Positions 51,943 to 63,603 of a DNA stretch of 64,000 nucleotides are shown here, one piece after another (within the stretch, counting starts at the first letter, position 1; the number at the start of each line of letters is the position of its first letter). The translations under genes were made by a program, and so were the position numbers. The stretch lies in contig NZ_CP128187.1 in NCBI RefSeq assembly GCF_035207705.1, positions 868,001 to 932,000 of the forward strand, given 5' to 3'. This stretch comes from Maribacter sp. BPC-D8 (GTDB lineage: Bacteria; Bacteroidota; Bacteroidia; Flavobacteriales; Flavobacteriaceae). A model generated the notes under the pieces. That model made no database searches. It saw only the letters and a program-made list of their open reading frames with translations, and was not told where the DNA came from.

Positions 51943-52827
51943 TTAAATGAAAGTAGTTAGTTGCTGACCAAATGCGACCAGAACAATGCTAAATATAGCT
52001 AATCCTATTCCGAACCAATTTTTGACCGTTAGGCGCTCTCTAAACAGTATAATACCCAATAGCGTAGAGAACATTACAATAGCTACATTGTTAATAGTGA
52101 AAACAGAAGCACTGTTCCATGTTGGGTGTTGTAACGCTTTAAGTAAAAAAAAGATAGAGAAGTAATTAGGTACACCTAAACAAATACCGCCAATAATGTT
52201 TTTGAAATTTACTTTTAGTCGCTGTTGGGTAGATTTGAATGCGATGAAAAATAATCCGAAAATCCCTGCAGATAAAAAGACTGTTGCAGAGAATAAGGCA
52301 TATTCTTCTTCGGGCATATGCGCATCTTGAAAGTATTTTATACTGGTATCTATAGTTCCCGAACCAAGAAAAACCAAAACAGGTAATGCGAAAGCCCATT
52401 TTTCAGCTTTCACTTTTTGCTTTTTTAATGAGGTAAAATAAACGGCTAGTAGGGCTAAGAGAATACCTATAACTTCTAATATACTGAGTGTCTCTTTGTG
52501 GAAGAAAACTCCGAATAAAACCGGAATGGTAAGTGACATTTTTGTGGCAACCGAGGCAACAGATACTCCGAGTTTCTGAGAAGTCGCAGCCATCAAGTTA
52601 AATATTAGTATGAATAGAAGACCTAAGGCGATACTTCCCCAAAACCAACTTTTTTGTGGTATTTCAGCAAGGTTTATCGGTTCATTATAATAGATGATAC
52701 CTACGGTGCAAGCAATAAAATAATTGGTAATTATGGCATATATCGTTTGAACTTGATATTTGGCATACAATTTAAAAATGACAAAAATTAAGCTTGAAAA
52801 TAGAATGCTAAACGCTAAATATATCAT
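51943..52827 (-). CDS. EamA/DMT-superfamily transporter
   Basis: 294 residues with ten predicted transmembrane helices in two EamA repeats (first ends around residue 130, second carries GGICLGVPNYFSIFFLL and NNVAIVMFSTLLGIILFRERLT). The gene's ATG abuts the stop of the HAD gene, which overlaps ribD, so riboflavin or a related compound is the natural guess: RibN-type riboflavin transporters belong to this superfamily. Sequence alone does not show the substrate. Confidence 0.82.
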   Translation of the reverse strand: MIYLAFSILFSSLIFVIFKLYAKYQVQTIYAIITNYFIACTVGIIYYNEPINLAEIPQKSWFWGSIALGLLFILIFNLMAATSQKLGVSVASVATKMSLTIPVLFGVFFHKETLSILEVIGILLALLAVYFTSLKKQKVKAEKWAFALPVLVFLGSGTIDTSIKYFQDAHMPEEEYALFSATVFLSAGIFGLFFIAFKSTQQRLKVNFKNIIGGICLGVPNYFSIFFLLKALQHPTWNSASVFTINNVAIVMFSTLLGIILFRERLTVKNWFGIGLAIFSIVLVAFGQQLTTFI

Positions 52828-53430
52828 TTAGATATGGCTTAAAGTTTCTAGAACATCTTCTTTACCTACTTGAAGATTCCAGCAATGTATACCTAGTTTA
52901 GCGGCGGCATCAGTATTTTCTTTAGTATCATCTAAAAAGAAGGTCTCATTTGCATTTAATTCATTTTCGTTTAAGACGAACTCATAAATATCAGCATTAG
53001 GTTTACGCATTTTCATTTCTTGAGATAGGTAGAAAACCTCAAAGCAATTTTTGAATCTATTGAAACGTTCCAATCCCATTGATTCTTTTACCTTGTCTAT
53101 GTGCAAGTCATTTGTATTACTTAACAAGAACAATCGGTACTGATTATCGCTTTTTAGTTTTTCAATGAATTTAAGTCTGTCCTCAGGGAAATCTAAAATA
53201 ATAGAATTCCATGCGTCTTTAATTTGATCTTTGGTAACATTAGTGAAAATAGCTTGTAATTGATTCACGAATTCATCGGACTCCATTAAACCCATTTCAT
53301 AGTTTTTGAAAATGGTATCTAATTCAGGAGTCAATTCAGTGAATCCGAATTTTGCCATTTCTAATAATGGAGCTTGCTTATCTAGATTGATGAATATGTC
53401 ACCAAAATCAAATATGATGTTTTTAATCAT
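52828..53430 (-). CDS. HAD-superfamily phosphatase, ribD-coupled
   Basis: 200 residues. Motif I FDFGDIFINLD (nucleophile Asp8 or near, with Gly at the usual second Asp position as in YihX-like members), motif II LLSNTND, the Lys in EMKMRKP and motif IV FFLDDTKENTDAA. Class I cap of four helices. Its first eight bases overlap the end of ribD, which suggests it may be the missing phosphatase that removes phosphate from the pyrimidine intermediate of riboflavin synthesis; other HAD substrates remain possible. Confidence 0.85.
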   Translation of the reverse strand: MIKNIIFDFGDIFINLDKQAPLLEMAKFGFTELTPELDTIFKNYEMGLMESDEFVNQLQAIFTNVTKDQIKDAWNSIILDFPEDRLKFIEKLKSDNQYRLFLLSNTNDLHIDKVKESMGLERFNRFKNCFEVFYLSQEMKMRKPNADIYEFVLNENELNANETFFLDDTKENTDAAAKLGIHCWNLQVGKEDVLETLSHI

Positions 53431-54529
53431 TTCGTAATACGGTTAGTTGGTCGGTTAAAATTTGAACTTGTTGTTGGGTGCGTCTTTTAATTTTTGGTGC
53501 AGCGATACCTTTTGTGAAGTTGGTTGCTCCTTTAAAAATTCGAGCTTCATCCCACAGGTTAGCATCAATAAAACTTTGCAGTGTTTGTGAGCCGCCTTCA
53601 ATTATGACACTTTGTATCTGCTCTTCATGCATTATATTACATAGCTGTTGCGGTACATCAGAATTAAAATTGATGATTTTATAAGTTACTCCTTCTAAAT
53701 GGGAGTTGTTATCTGTTATTTCGGTGCAGATAATGGTCTTTTGTTTTCCGTCAAGAACGTGATAATCTCTAGAGATCTTTAGGCTTCTATCTAAAACGAT
53801 TCGTGTAGGTGCTTTGCCTGCCCAATCTCTTAGGTTTAATTGCGGATTGTCAGCTAAGACCGTATTTGTACCTACTAAAATACCAGCCTCTTCACTGCGC
53901 CATTTATGTACTAACTGTCGCGATTTGGTATTAGTGATCCAATAAGGCTTCTTTTCTTCTCCTCGTTTCAAAGGTTCGGGAGCAATAAATCCGTCAGCTG
54001 TTTCTGCCCATTTTAAAATTAGATATGGTCTTTTTTTAGTGAAAAAGGTGAGAAAGCGTTTATGATGTTCTTTACATTCTTTTTGCAGAATACCTACTTG
54101 AACAATGCATCCTGCAGCTTCTAATTTTTTGATTCCGTTACCAGCTACCTTTTCATGTGGATCTTTCAATCCGATGACAACCTTGGGTATTCCCATTTTA
54201 ACAATCAAATCTGCACAAGGCGGAGTTTTACCGTAATGAGAACAAGGTTCTAGGGTTACATAAATGGTAGATGATTTTAAAAGGGAAACATCAGAAACAG
54301 AGTTAATAGCGTTTACCTCAGCGTGAGAGCCACCATAGGCACTAGTAAATCCTTCGCCTATAATTTTACCATTATGCACAATTACGGCACCAACCATTGG
54401 GTTGGGCGCGGTAGTACCTAATCCGTTCTTTGCTATCTGTAAACAACGAAGCATAAATGTTTCATCTGCAGAAAGCGCATCTCTGTGTAACGGCATCGAA
54501 TTGTTGGTATCTAGATTATTAATGGACAT
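53423..54529 (-). CDS. ribD: Bifunctional pyrimidine deaminase/reductase of riboflavin synthesis
   Basis: Deaminates then reduces the GTP-cyclohydrolase II product. Residues about 20-160 form the cytidine-deaminase domain with zinc motif GGSHAEVNAI and TLEPCSHYGKTPPCADLI; residues about 165-368 are the RibD_C reductase with ILKWAETADGFIA and VIIEGGSQTLQSFI. ATG 54529 is used (TTG one codon earlier); an ATG at 54496 would also do. 368 residues. No FMN riboswitch is visible in the upstream 77 bases. Coupled to the HAD gene by an eight-base overlap. Confidence 0.95.
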   Translation of the reverse strand: MSINNLDTNNSMPLHRDALSADETFMLRCLQIAKNGLGTTAPNPMVGAVIVHNGKIIGEGFTSAYGGSHAEVNAINSVSDVSLLKSSTIYVTLEPCSHYGKTPPCADLIVKMGIPKVVIGLKDPHEKVAGNGIKKLEAAGCIVQVGILQKECKEHHKRFLTFFTKKRPYLILKWAETADGFIAPEPLKRGEEKKPYWITNTKSRQLVHKWRSEEAGILVGTNTVLADNPQLNLRDWAGKAPTRIVLDRSLKISRDYHVLDGKQKTIICTEITDNNSHLEGVTYKIINFNSDVPQQLCNIMHEEQIQSVIIEGGSQTLQSFIDANLWDEARIFKGATNFTKGIAAPKIKRRTQQQVQILTDQLTVLRND

Positions 54530-54606
54530 CAAACTTTAACATTATATGCATATCACGTATCTTCACACCTCAAAAATAGTACTTTAAAACCTATTGCCTT
54601 ATTGAT

Positions 54607-55092
54607 ATGGAAAATGTCGTGATCCGCGAAATTAGAAAGCAAGATAATCCACAAGTAGCCAAAGTTATACGGCAAGTGTTGGCAGACTTAGGTGTGCCAA
54701 AAGTAGGTACGGCTTATGAAGATCCCTCATTAGATCAAATGTTCGAGCATTATGAGAAATCTAAGGCAACTTATTTTGTTGCGGAGGCTAATGGTTCTAT
54801 TTTAGGTTGTGCAGGTGTTGCGCAGTTAGATAATTATGAAGGTAATGTGAGTGAGCTTCAGAAAATGTACTTTTTAAAAGAGGCCAGAGGTAAAGGTGTA
54901 GGTCATAAAATGATTACGGTTTGTTTAGAGCGTGCCAAAGAATACGGTTTTGATGCCTGCTATTTAGAGACCATGCCAAATATGGAGGCTGCACAAAAAT
55001 TATATAAGAAAATGGGATTTGAATATATCGATGACAGAATGGGAGATACAGGTCATTATTCTTGTCCTGTTTTTATGCTTAAAACATTTTAA
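54607..55092 (+). CDS. GNAT-family N-acetyltransferase
   Basis: 161 residues: VAEANGSILGCAGVAQLDNYEGNVSELQKMYFLKEARGKGVGHKMI contains the Q/R-x-x-G-x-G acetyl-CoA motif (ARGKGVG), and YLETMPNMEAAQKLYKKMGFE the C-terminal part. Amino-acid or small-amine acetylation is typical for the subgroup. First of a plus-strand run that includes prmC two bases downstream. Confidence 0.88.
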   Translation: MENVVIREIRKQDNPQVAKVIRQVLADLGVPKVGTAYEDPSLDQMFEHYEKSKATYFVAEANGSILGCAGVAQLDNYEGNVSELQKMYFLKEARGKGVGHKMITVCLERAKEYGFDACYLETMPNMEAAQKLYKKMGFEYIDDRMGDTGHYSCPVFMLKTF

Positions 55093-55094
55093 CT

Positions 55095-55960
55095 GTGCTT
55101 TTAAGAGAAATCAACAATATATATCATTCAGAATTAGATGTTATCTATGGTAAAGAAGAAGTCAATAGTTTCTTCTATTTACTCATTGAGCATTATTTTG
55201 ATTTAGAACGTTTTGTTTTGGTAATTCAGCCAGAGCTGGTTATTGATAAAGAACAGGAGACTGTTATATTTCAAGCCTTATCTGAATTAAAATTAGAGAA
55301 GCCTATTCAACATATTATCGGTACAGCATATTTTATGGACCTAGATTTTAAGGTCAATGGGTATGTATTAATTCCAAGGCCAGAAACCGAAGAGTTGGTT
55401 CGTTGGATTTTAGATGATCATAAGAATACAGCAAAAGCACTGACCATTTTAGATATGGGTACGGGTAGCGGTTGTATTCCTATTTCTTTGGATAAAAACC
55501 TGACGGATGCAAAAGTATTCGGATTAGATATTTCTACGGATGCTTTAAAAGTAGCTGAGGAAAATAACGGATTGCATGGTGCTAACGTAAAGTTTTTTAA
55601 AGCAGATATGCTGTCTTTGAATACGGAAACCTCAGTAAAAGAGTTAGATCAAAAATTTGATATCATTATTTCTAATCCGCCATATGTGCGAGAATTAGAA
55701 AAAGCAGAAATGCAAAATAATGTCATAGACCACGAACCTAGTTTGGCTCTTTTTGTACCAGACGAAGACCCATTAAAATTTTATAGTTCAGTAGTTAATT
55801 TTGCAGCTGAACACTTGAATGAAAAAGGTTGTTTGTATTTAGAGATCAATCAGTATTTGGGTAAAGAAACTAAGCAGTTATTAGAAAAATCTAATTTCAA
55901 GACTATTGAATTAAGAAAAGATATGTTTGGCAATGACCGCATGATAAAAGGAATAATAAA

Positions 55961-55964
<4 letters not shown>
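55095..55964 (+). CDS. prmC: Release factor glutamine methyltransferase
   Basis: Methylates the GGQ Gln of peptide-release factors RF1 and RF2. 289 residues with GTG start two bases after the previous stop; there is no ATG that keeps the N-terminal domain. N-terminal helical domain (about 1-85), SAM motif LDMGTGSGCIPI and catalytic NPPY motif (SNPPYVRE). Ends in an ATGA overlap with the LOG gene. Confidence 0.94.
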
Positions 55965-58539
<2,575 letters not shown>

Positions 58540-58545
58540 ACAACT

Positions 58546-59784
58546 ATGGACGTTTTTACAATAATTTCAGTATTAGTATTTCTATCGGCAATTTTCGGCT
58601 ATATAAATGCGCGTTTTCTAAAACTACCTAATAGTATTGGCTTAATGCTGATTACAATACTATTTACTTTGGTCGTTTTTTTAATAGGCTATATTGATGA
58701 CACCTTAATTAATGCAGAACGATACATCATTACCCAAATAGATTTTAAAGCTGTACTGCTAGATATTATGTTGAGCTTTCTGTTGTTCGCAGGGGCACTT
58801 CATACCAATTTTGAACAATTAAAAGTACAACGTTGGCCTATATTGGTGTTCTCTACCTTAGGTGTGTTGGTGTCAACTTTCTTAGTAGGTACGAGCATGT
58901 ATTATTTATTACAATTGATAGGAATGAATATCTCTTTTATCTATTGTCTACTGTTCGGTTCATTAATCTCACCTACAGATCCAATTGCAGTATTAGGAAT
59001 ATTGAAGAAGGCAGGAGCACCAAAGCAATTAGAGACTAAAATTGTGGGCGAATCATTGTTTAATGACGGGGTAGGAGTAGTTGTTTTCTTAACCATTTTT
59101 CAACTGGCATCTGCCACTGAAGTAGCTGTTAGTCCGTTAGATATCTTAGAACTTTTCGGAGTTGAGGTCATTGGTGGGTTGGCATTAGGTCTAGCCTTAG
59201 GTTGGGGAACATGGAAACTTATGAAATCTATAGATGATTATGATATAGAAGTAATCATCACCTTAGCTACCGTTATGGTAGGTACATTGATAGCACAGAA
59301 ATTCCATTTATCTGCTCCATTGGCAATGGTTGCAGCAGGTTTGGTAGTAGGTAATGATACGGTACGTAATTCTGCTATGTCAGAAACTACAGAAACCTAT
59401 GTAGATAAATTTTGGGAGTTATTAGATATTCTTTTGAACACACTTCTATTTGTTTTAATTGGGATGGAAATGCTCGTATTATCCTTTAAAACAGAATACG
59501 TAATTGCCGGATTACTGGCAATTCCACTTGTGCTTATTTGTCGCTATTTGTCACTATTACTACCTATTAAATTCTTTGAAAAGAAATTAGACTTTGTACC
59601 TAGAACTAATTTGGTGATGACCTGGGGCGGATTGCGTGGTGGTATATCTATAGCATTAGCATTAGGTTTATCTGATGAAATGCATAGAGATGCATTTTTG
59701 GTCATAACATACATAGTAGTGGTATTCTCTATTATAGGGCAAGGCTTAACAGTAGAGAAGCTTATTAAAAGAGTTGTAAAATGA
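58546..59784 (+). CDS. CPA1-type cation:proton antiporter (NhaP-like)
   Basis: 412 residues with about 12 transmembrane helices. The ion site is [16 protein letters not shown] (Asp in TM5-like segment) and [14 protein letters not shown] (Asn-Asp pair), both diagnostic for Na+(K+)/H+ antiporters; [15 protein letters not shown] is the late Arg-bearing motif. Exchanges Na+ or K+ for H+. Short, without the cytosolic C-terminal regulatory tail of many NhaP proteins. The next gene overlaps its stop by four bases. Confidence 0.93.
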   Translation: MDVFTIISVLVFLSAIFGYINARFLKLPNSIGLMLITILFTLVVFLIGYIDDTLINAERYIITQIDFKAVLLDIMLSFLLFAGALHTNFEQLKVQRWPILVFSTLGVLVSTFLVGTSMYYLLQLIGMNISFIYCLLFGSLISPTDPIAVLGILKKAGAPKQLETKIVGESLFNDGVGVVVFLTIFQLASATEVAVSPLDILELFGVEVIGGLALGLALGWGTWKLMKSIDDYDIEVIITLATVMVGTLIAQKFHLSAPLAMVAAGLVVGNDTVRNSAMSETTETYVDKFWELLDILLNTLLFVLIGMEMLVLSFKTEYVIAGLLAIPLVLICRYLSLLLPIKFFEKKLDFVPRTNLVMTWGGLRGGISIALALGLSDEMHRDAFLVITYIVVVFSIIGQGLTVEKLIKRVVK

Positions 59785-60086
59785 AACCGAAGACCTATCT
59801 TGAATTTGAAAAGAGCTTAGAACTATCTGCTGTTCCGAAAGAATGGTCAGACGGACTAAAATCGATATGGTACGATGCCAAGGGAGATTGGGAAGCTTCG
59901 CATAACATAGCTCAAGATATGCACAACACTTTGGGCAGTAGGTTACATGCTTATTTACACAGAAAAGAAGGTGATCGATTTAATGCGGGTTATTGGTATC
60001 GTTTGGCGAAAAAAGAATATCCAACAATTACATTAGACGAAGAGCTTAAGGTAATTGTAGAATATATCATAGAACATAATGCCTAG
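59781..60086 (+). CDS. Conserved small cytosolic protein coupled to the antiporter
   Basis: 101 residues, [22 protein letters not shown] at the start and a conserved stretch [13 protein letters not shown] and [20 protein letters not shown] in the middle; helical, no signal peptide. The His/Arg/Trp conservation pattern in that stretch looks like a binding or catalytic site. I have no named function for it. ATGA overlap with the antiporter indicates coupled translation, so it may regulate the transporter or be a hitch-hiker. Confidence 0.75.
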   Translation: MKPKTYLEFEKSLELSAVPKEWSDGLKSIWYDAKGDWEASHNIAQDMHNTLGSRLHAYLHRKEGDRFNAGYWYRLAKKEYPTITLDEELKVIVEYIIEHNA

Positions 60087-60094
60087 ATATTACT

Positions 60095-61243
60095 TTACCT
60101 TAATTGATATACATTGTAACTAGTAGTTGTCAATCTTTCAAAAGTTCTCTCGAAATCACTTTTACTATTGAATCCGCATGCGGAAATAAGAGTATATAGA
60201 TCGTTCGATTCTAGAAATCCTGAATCAATCAGCTGCTTAGCTTTTTCTACTCTAATTTTGTTTCTATAAGAAGTAAAACTGATGCCTTTCGTCTCATAGA
60301 AAAAATAGGCGGCATGATATGGCGGCACATGTAAAAGCTCTGCACACGCTTTTAGATTGAAACCTTGTTTTAGAAATGCTTCCTGTTGTTCGATAGCTGT
60401 TAGTGAATTATTTAGTTCCTGATTATCTAATCCGTACATCTGTATTTTTGAATTTTTATCATTTGAAATAGATGATGAAACCAACAATTGATTTTTTGGA
60501 AATCCGTAGAGAATAGAAGGGAAGTATAAGGGAGCTATGCTTATTAATAACAAAACTAGAAATAATATAATCTGTAAACTATATAAACTTGTGTTAGATA
60601 CATTTAAAGTATTGATACCTAACATTCGCTCAATACCAAAAAATAGGGTAATAAAAGCCATTAGGGTTAATGACGTATAAAACAAAAGCAGCCATCTATT
60701 AAGAATAACCTTTAGTTTATCATTTGGGTTTATATCTAAAAATCGTCTTAACAACGGTAGTAGAGATAGTAGGTATATTAATTGCCATAAATGACGTAAG
60801 CTATAGTGTTCATTTAGGCTTAGTAGACCGTATTGTGCATTAAATCGCTCTTTCGGGAAAGTAATAGCATCTTCTACAATCTGATTATAATAGGATGCTG
60901 GTTTAGAAAAAACAATGGCAACATCTATGACGCTTAGTAGAAAGGGAATAAATAGTAAAATGTATTGCCATTTCCACGTAAACTTATCGTCCATAACTGT
61001 TTTAAAATAGAAATATACAGGTACGCTTATTACGCTATAGATTAAGAGTGGCCAAAAGTAAAACCATTTAAATTGAGTCAACAATCCATCAGTAATAATG
61101 TAGGTTTGAAGGTTGTAGATGGAAAAAATAAAATAAAAAGAAGCAAGAAATTGCTGAGGTAATTTATTTACATTTTTCTTTAGAAGTAGTACAGTAGTTA
61201 AAATAAATCCGAAGATTGCAATTAACAGAAAAACAATGTTCAT
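60095..61243 (-). CDS. Membrane-anchored AraC-family transcriptional regulator
   Basis: 382 residues. The N-terminal about 245 residues hold about seven hydrophobic helices with no known sensor domain; the C-terminal about 110 form an AraC-type double helix-turn-helix (ACAELLHVPPYHAAYFFYETKGISFTSY then LISACGFNSKSDFERTFERLT). Membrane tethering suggests it reads an envelope or membrane signal. Nearest genes are the FN3 lipoprotein upstream on the same strand and the antiporter operon convergent to it. Confidence 0.88.
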   Translation of the reverse strand: MNIVFLLIAIFGFILTTVLLLKKNVNKLPQQFLASFYFIFSIYNLQTYIITDGLLTQFKWFYFWPLLIYSVISVPVYFYFKTVMDDKFTWKWQYILLFIPFLLSVIDVAIVFSKPASYYNQIVEDAITFPKERFNAQYGLLSLNEHYSLRHLWQLIYLLSLLPLLRRFLDINPNDKLKVILNRWLLLFYTSLTLMAFITLFFGIERMLGINTLNVSNTSLYSLQIILFLVLLLISIAPLYFPSILYGFPKNQLLVSSSISNDKNSKIQMYGLDNQELNNSLTAIEQQEAFLKQGFNLKACAELLHVPPYHAAYFFYETKGISFTSYRNKIRVEKAKQLIDSGFLESNDLYTLISACGFNSKSDFERTFERLTTTSYNVYQLR

Positions 61244-61401
61244 TCAATAATTTTTAAAAACAGTAAAAAATAGCGTACGAATTTACAATTTAATAAGTAG
61301 GAAGATATAGTTAAATTGACTTTTAAACTAATGTAGTATATACATATGATAGCGTAAGAGAGTATTTGTATAGTAGTTTTATTAAGTGTATTCTCGATAA
61401 T

Positions 61402-61443
61402 AAAAACACCATATCTACTAAACAGAATTAGATGATATGGTGT
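61402..61443 (-). terminator. Terminator of the FN3 lipoprotein gene
   Basis: Ten-base-pair stem ACACCATATC/GATATGGTGT (61406-61415 with 61434-61443), 18-base loop, U-rich minus-strand tail. Confidence 0.8.
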
Positions 61444-61477
61444 AATAATATTAGCATTTAAATGCTGTGTAAGTAAA

Positions 61478-62614
61478 TTACTCTACAGTAAACTCAAATA
61501 TATTAGATTCTACAGGCAATTGACCATCACTAAAATTAAATGTCAATTGTGCTGTGTAATCGCCATCAAGCATTTTATATATTTCGGCAGTAGCCACATT
61601 TCTTTGATGATAGCGAAATAGCCCTTCATCAAGTACTTGTTGACTTACAATACTTAAATAAAGCTTACCGCATTCAGTCGTATAATTATCATAATCTTGT
61701 AATAAAGAAACGTATAGTTCACCGTTGGCGTCGTAAATATTGATAGAGGCACTTTCAGGAGTCCAATAATACTCATCCCAATAACCTAAATACTCACCAA
61801 TAAAATGAAGTTTTGTATAATTGAAACACCCACTGTCGTAAGGTCCAACTACAGTTAAAGATTTAATATTTGGTTTAGTATTAAATATTTTAAGTTTTAA
61901 TAGACCATCATCCCCAGAAACGGTATGACCACTAATTTGATTGATCCAAGCATGTTTATTCAATAGGTATTGGTAAGTATCATTAATCTCTAAACCAATA
62001 TACATTTTCTTGAATTCTTCTCTTGGTGATTGTGATACAAAATCTTCTGGTATTGTAAAGCTCAAAGAATCTGCGACTATGGTTGAGGTCATTTTTAAAC
62101 TATCAGTTCTGTCTTCATTTACTAGGTATAGCGCAACGTCTGTATAGTCACTTAAACCTTCGGCATGTATTACAATTTTCTTATTACCATGCGCAAACAT
62201 TTCTGCATTGTTTATATAACCTACTAAATCATCAGATAATAATTTTTCATAATCAATTTCAACTGCTTTAGTAGTAAAGTAATACGTTTCACTATCTAGG
62301 CTGTTGCTGTTATTAGAAACCTCAACTTTTACTTCGTAAGTAGTTGCTTTTTCTAAGCCGGTTAAGGTGGCATAAAAACCTTCTAAAGGAATTGATTGAT
62401 AAGAATCGTTTGAATTTTTTTCTCGATACAGAAGCATACTATTCTCACTAGAATATCTTCCGCTCATTCTAATATTTGCTGAAGTAAATTCTACTTCTGA
62501 AATTGTCATTTCAAAATCTACAAACTCTAGTTCTGGTTCTGAATCTTCTGAACTACAAGATGTTAGAAAGATAAAGGCTGTTACGTAAATAAAATAATTG
62601 AATGTTTTAAGCAT
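61478..62614 (-). CDS. Lipoprotein with fibronectin type III-like domain
   Basis: 378 residues. Signal peptide with LTSC lipobox, then SSEDSEPE, an acidic tail typical of surface lipoproteins. Residues about 30-115 fit an FN3 domain (SGRYSSENSMLLYREKNSN and EGFYATLTGLEKATTYEVKVEVSNN). The rest is beta-rich and may hold further Ig-like units; no enzyme motif. The palindromic element at 62761-62781 lies about 150 bases upstream of its start, so it may be regulated together with the SDR/FucU pair. Confidence 0.8.
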   Translation of the reverse strand: MLKTFNYFIYVTAFIFLTSCSSEDSEPELEFVDFEMTISEVEFTSANIRMSGRYSSENSMLLYREKNSNDSYQSIPLEGFYATLTGLEKATTYEVKVEVSNNSNSLDSETYYFTTKAVEIDYEKLLSDDLVGYINNAEMFAHGNKKIVIHAEGLSDYTDVALYLVNEDRTDSLKMTSTIVADSLSFTIPEDFVSQSPREEFKKMYIGLEINDTYQYLLNKHAWINQISGHTVSGDDGLLKLKIFNTKPNIKSLTVVGPYDSGCFNYTKLHFIGEYLGYWDEYYWTPESASINIYDANGELYVSLLQDYDNYTTECGKLYLSIVSQQVLDEGLFRYHQRNVATAEIYKMLDGDYTAQLTFNFSDGQLPVESNIFEFTVE

Positions 62615-62760
62615 AGTAGTGGGTTAAGGTTTAAAAAATTGGGTTCTAAATCAATCTTTTACATAACGTTAATGCTTGTAATTTATTTAGTTATTCATTA
62701 AGTTTTTGAAGAATTTTCTGTAATTTATTGTAAGTTAAAAAGTTGAAGATTAATTTCCAT
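62615..62760. other. Gene-free stretch upstream of the FN3 lipoprotein
   Basis: AT-rich leader of the lipoprotein; no TAnnTTTG element or hairpin beyond those listed separately. Its only notable content is the palindromic element at its upstream end. Confidence 0.4.
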
Positions 62761-62781
62761 TTTGGTTAACCAATTTAGTTG
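62761..62781 (-). promoter_or_regulatory. Second copy of the TTGGTTAACCAA element
   Basis: Perfect palindrome TTGGTTAACCAA at 62762-62773 with a flanking half-site (TAGTT at 62776-62780). It matches the element at 29018 in 19 of 21 positions. It lies between the FAH-family gene's terminator and the FN3 lipoprotein start; the lipoprotein is the only gene it can control from upstream. Confidence 0.5.
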
Positions 62782-62801
62782 ATTTGAAATAAGCCTTTCA
62801 T

Positions 62802-62833
62802 AAAAAAAACCGGACTCCATAATGGATGTCCGG
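62802..62833 (-). terminator. Terminator of the FAH-family gene
   Basis: CCGGAC/GTCCGG stem (62810-62815 with 62828-62833) extended by TCCAT/ATGGA inside, followed on the minus strand by eight U residues. Confidence 0.85.
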
Positions 62834-62859
62834 CTTAGTATATAATTTATAACAAAGGT

Positions 62860-63474
62860 TTATACCATTTTAAAATCTAATAATAATTCTCCTTCAATAG
62901 AAGCCTGTAAATGATCACCTTTAAATATCTCACCTGCACCCACTGCTGGTGTACCTGTAAAAATCATGTCACCAGGGTTCAAGGTCATGAATGTAGAAAC
63001 AAAGCTGATGATTTCAGCAAAGTTATAAATGATATAACCTGTGTTACCTACTTGTTTCTTTTCTCCGTTGATTACTAAATCAAAATTGATATTATCTAAT
63101 TCAGGAAAATCGCTTACCGGTTTAAAACCTGCAATAGGCGAAGCGCCATCGAAACCTTTCGCCAAAGCCCACGGACCTTTTTTCTCTCTACTCGCTGTAA
63201 GTACATCTTTTGCAGTATAGTCAATACCGATACCTATTTCAGAAATGTATGAGTTTGCCTCTTCTAAAGAGACATTTTTAGCAGTCTTACCAATTTTAAC
63301 TACTAATTCAACTTCATAGATTAGCTGGTTGGTAATAGCAGGGAATGCGACATCTTTACTATCTGTAACTAGGGTAGAATCGGGCTTTGTGAAAATGAGT
63401 TGTACATCATTCTTTAATCCATCTATTTCAGATTTATCAACTACGTAATTCTTTCCTATGCCTATAATTTTCAT
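62860..63474 (-). CDS. Fumarylacetoacetate hydrolase (FAH)-family enzyme
   Basis: 204 residues, the short FAHD1-like class. Metal ligands are visible in YEVELVVKIG (Glu-x-Glu) and GIDYTAKD (Asp), and the GDMIFTGTPAVGAG motif near residue 175 is diagnostic. Members cleave acylpyruvates or decarboxylate oxaloacetate. The larger 2,4-diketo-3-deoxy-fuconate hydrolases are about 280 residues, so that specific assignment is not supported. Own terminator; possible operator TTTTACGCAGTAAAA just upstream. Confidence 0.9.
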   Translation of the reverse strand: MKIIGIGKNYVVDKSEIDGLKNDVQLIFTKPDSTLVTDSKDVAFPAITNQLIYEVELVVKIGKTAKNVSLEEANSYISEIGIGIDYTAKDVLTASREKKGPWALAKGFDGASPIAGFKPVSDFPELDNINFDLVINGEKKQVGNTGYIIYNFAEIISFVSTFMTLNPGDMIFTGTPAVGAGEIFKGDHLQASIEGELLLDFKMV

Positions 63475-63500
63475 AATTCTGGTGTTAGTGTGTTATTTTG

Positions 63501-63515
63501 TTTTACGCAGTAAAA
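63501..63515. promoter_or_regulatory. Palindrome TTTTAC-GCA-GTAAAA upstream of the FAH-family gene
   Basis: Perfect six-base-pair inverted repeat with a three-base centre, 27 bases upstream of the ATG at 63474. Its position fits an operator, but the short arms make chance possible. Confidence 0.35.
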
Positions 63516-63603
63516 TTAATGATTATGGCAAGTATAGTAATGTGTTTTACTTGAAATCACATTAAAGCTACTTTTTGTTTGAAGACTTCACGTTGTAGCA
63601 AAA

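Noticed and set aside
54530..54606. FMN riboswitch before ribD
   Set aside because: The gap is 77 bases, too short for the conserved FMN aptamer, and I see none of its conserved stems.
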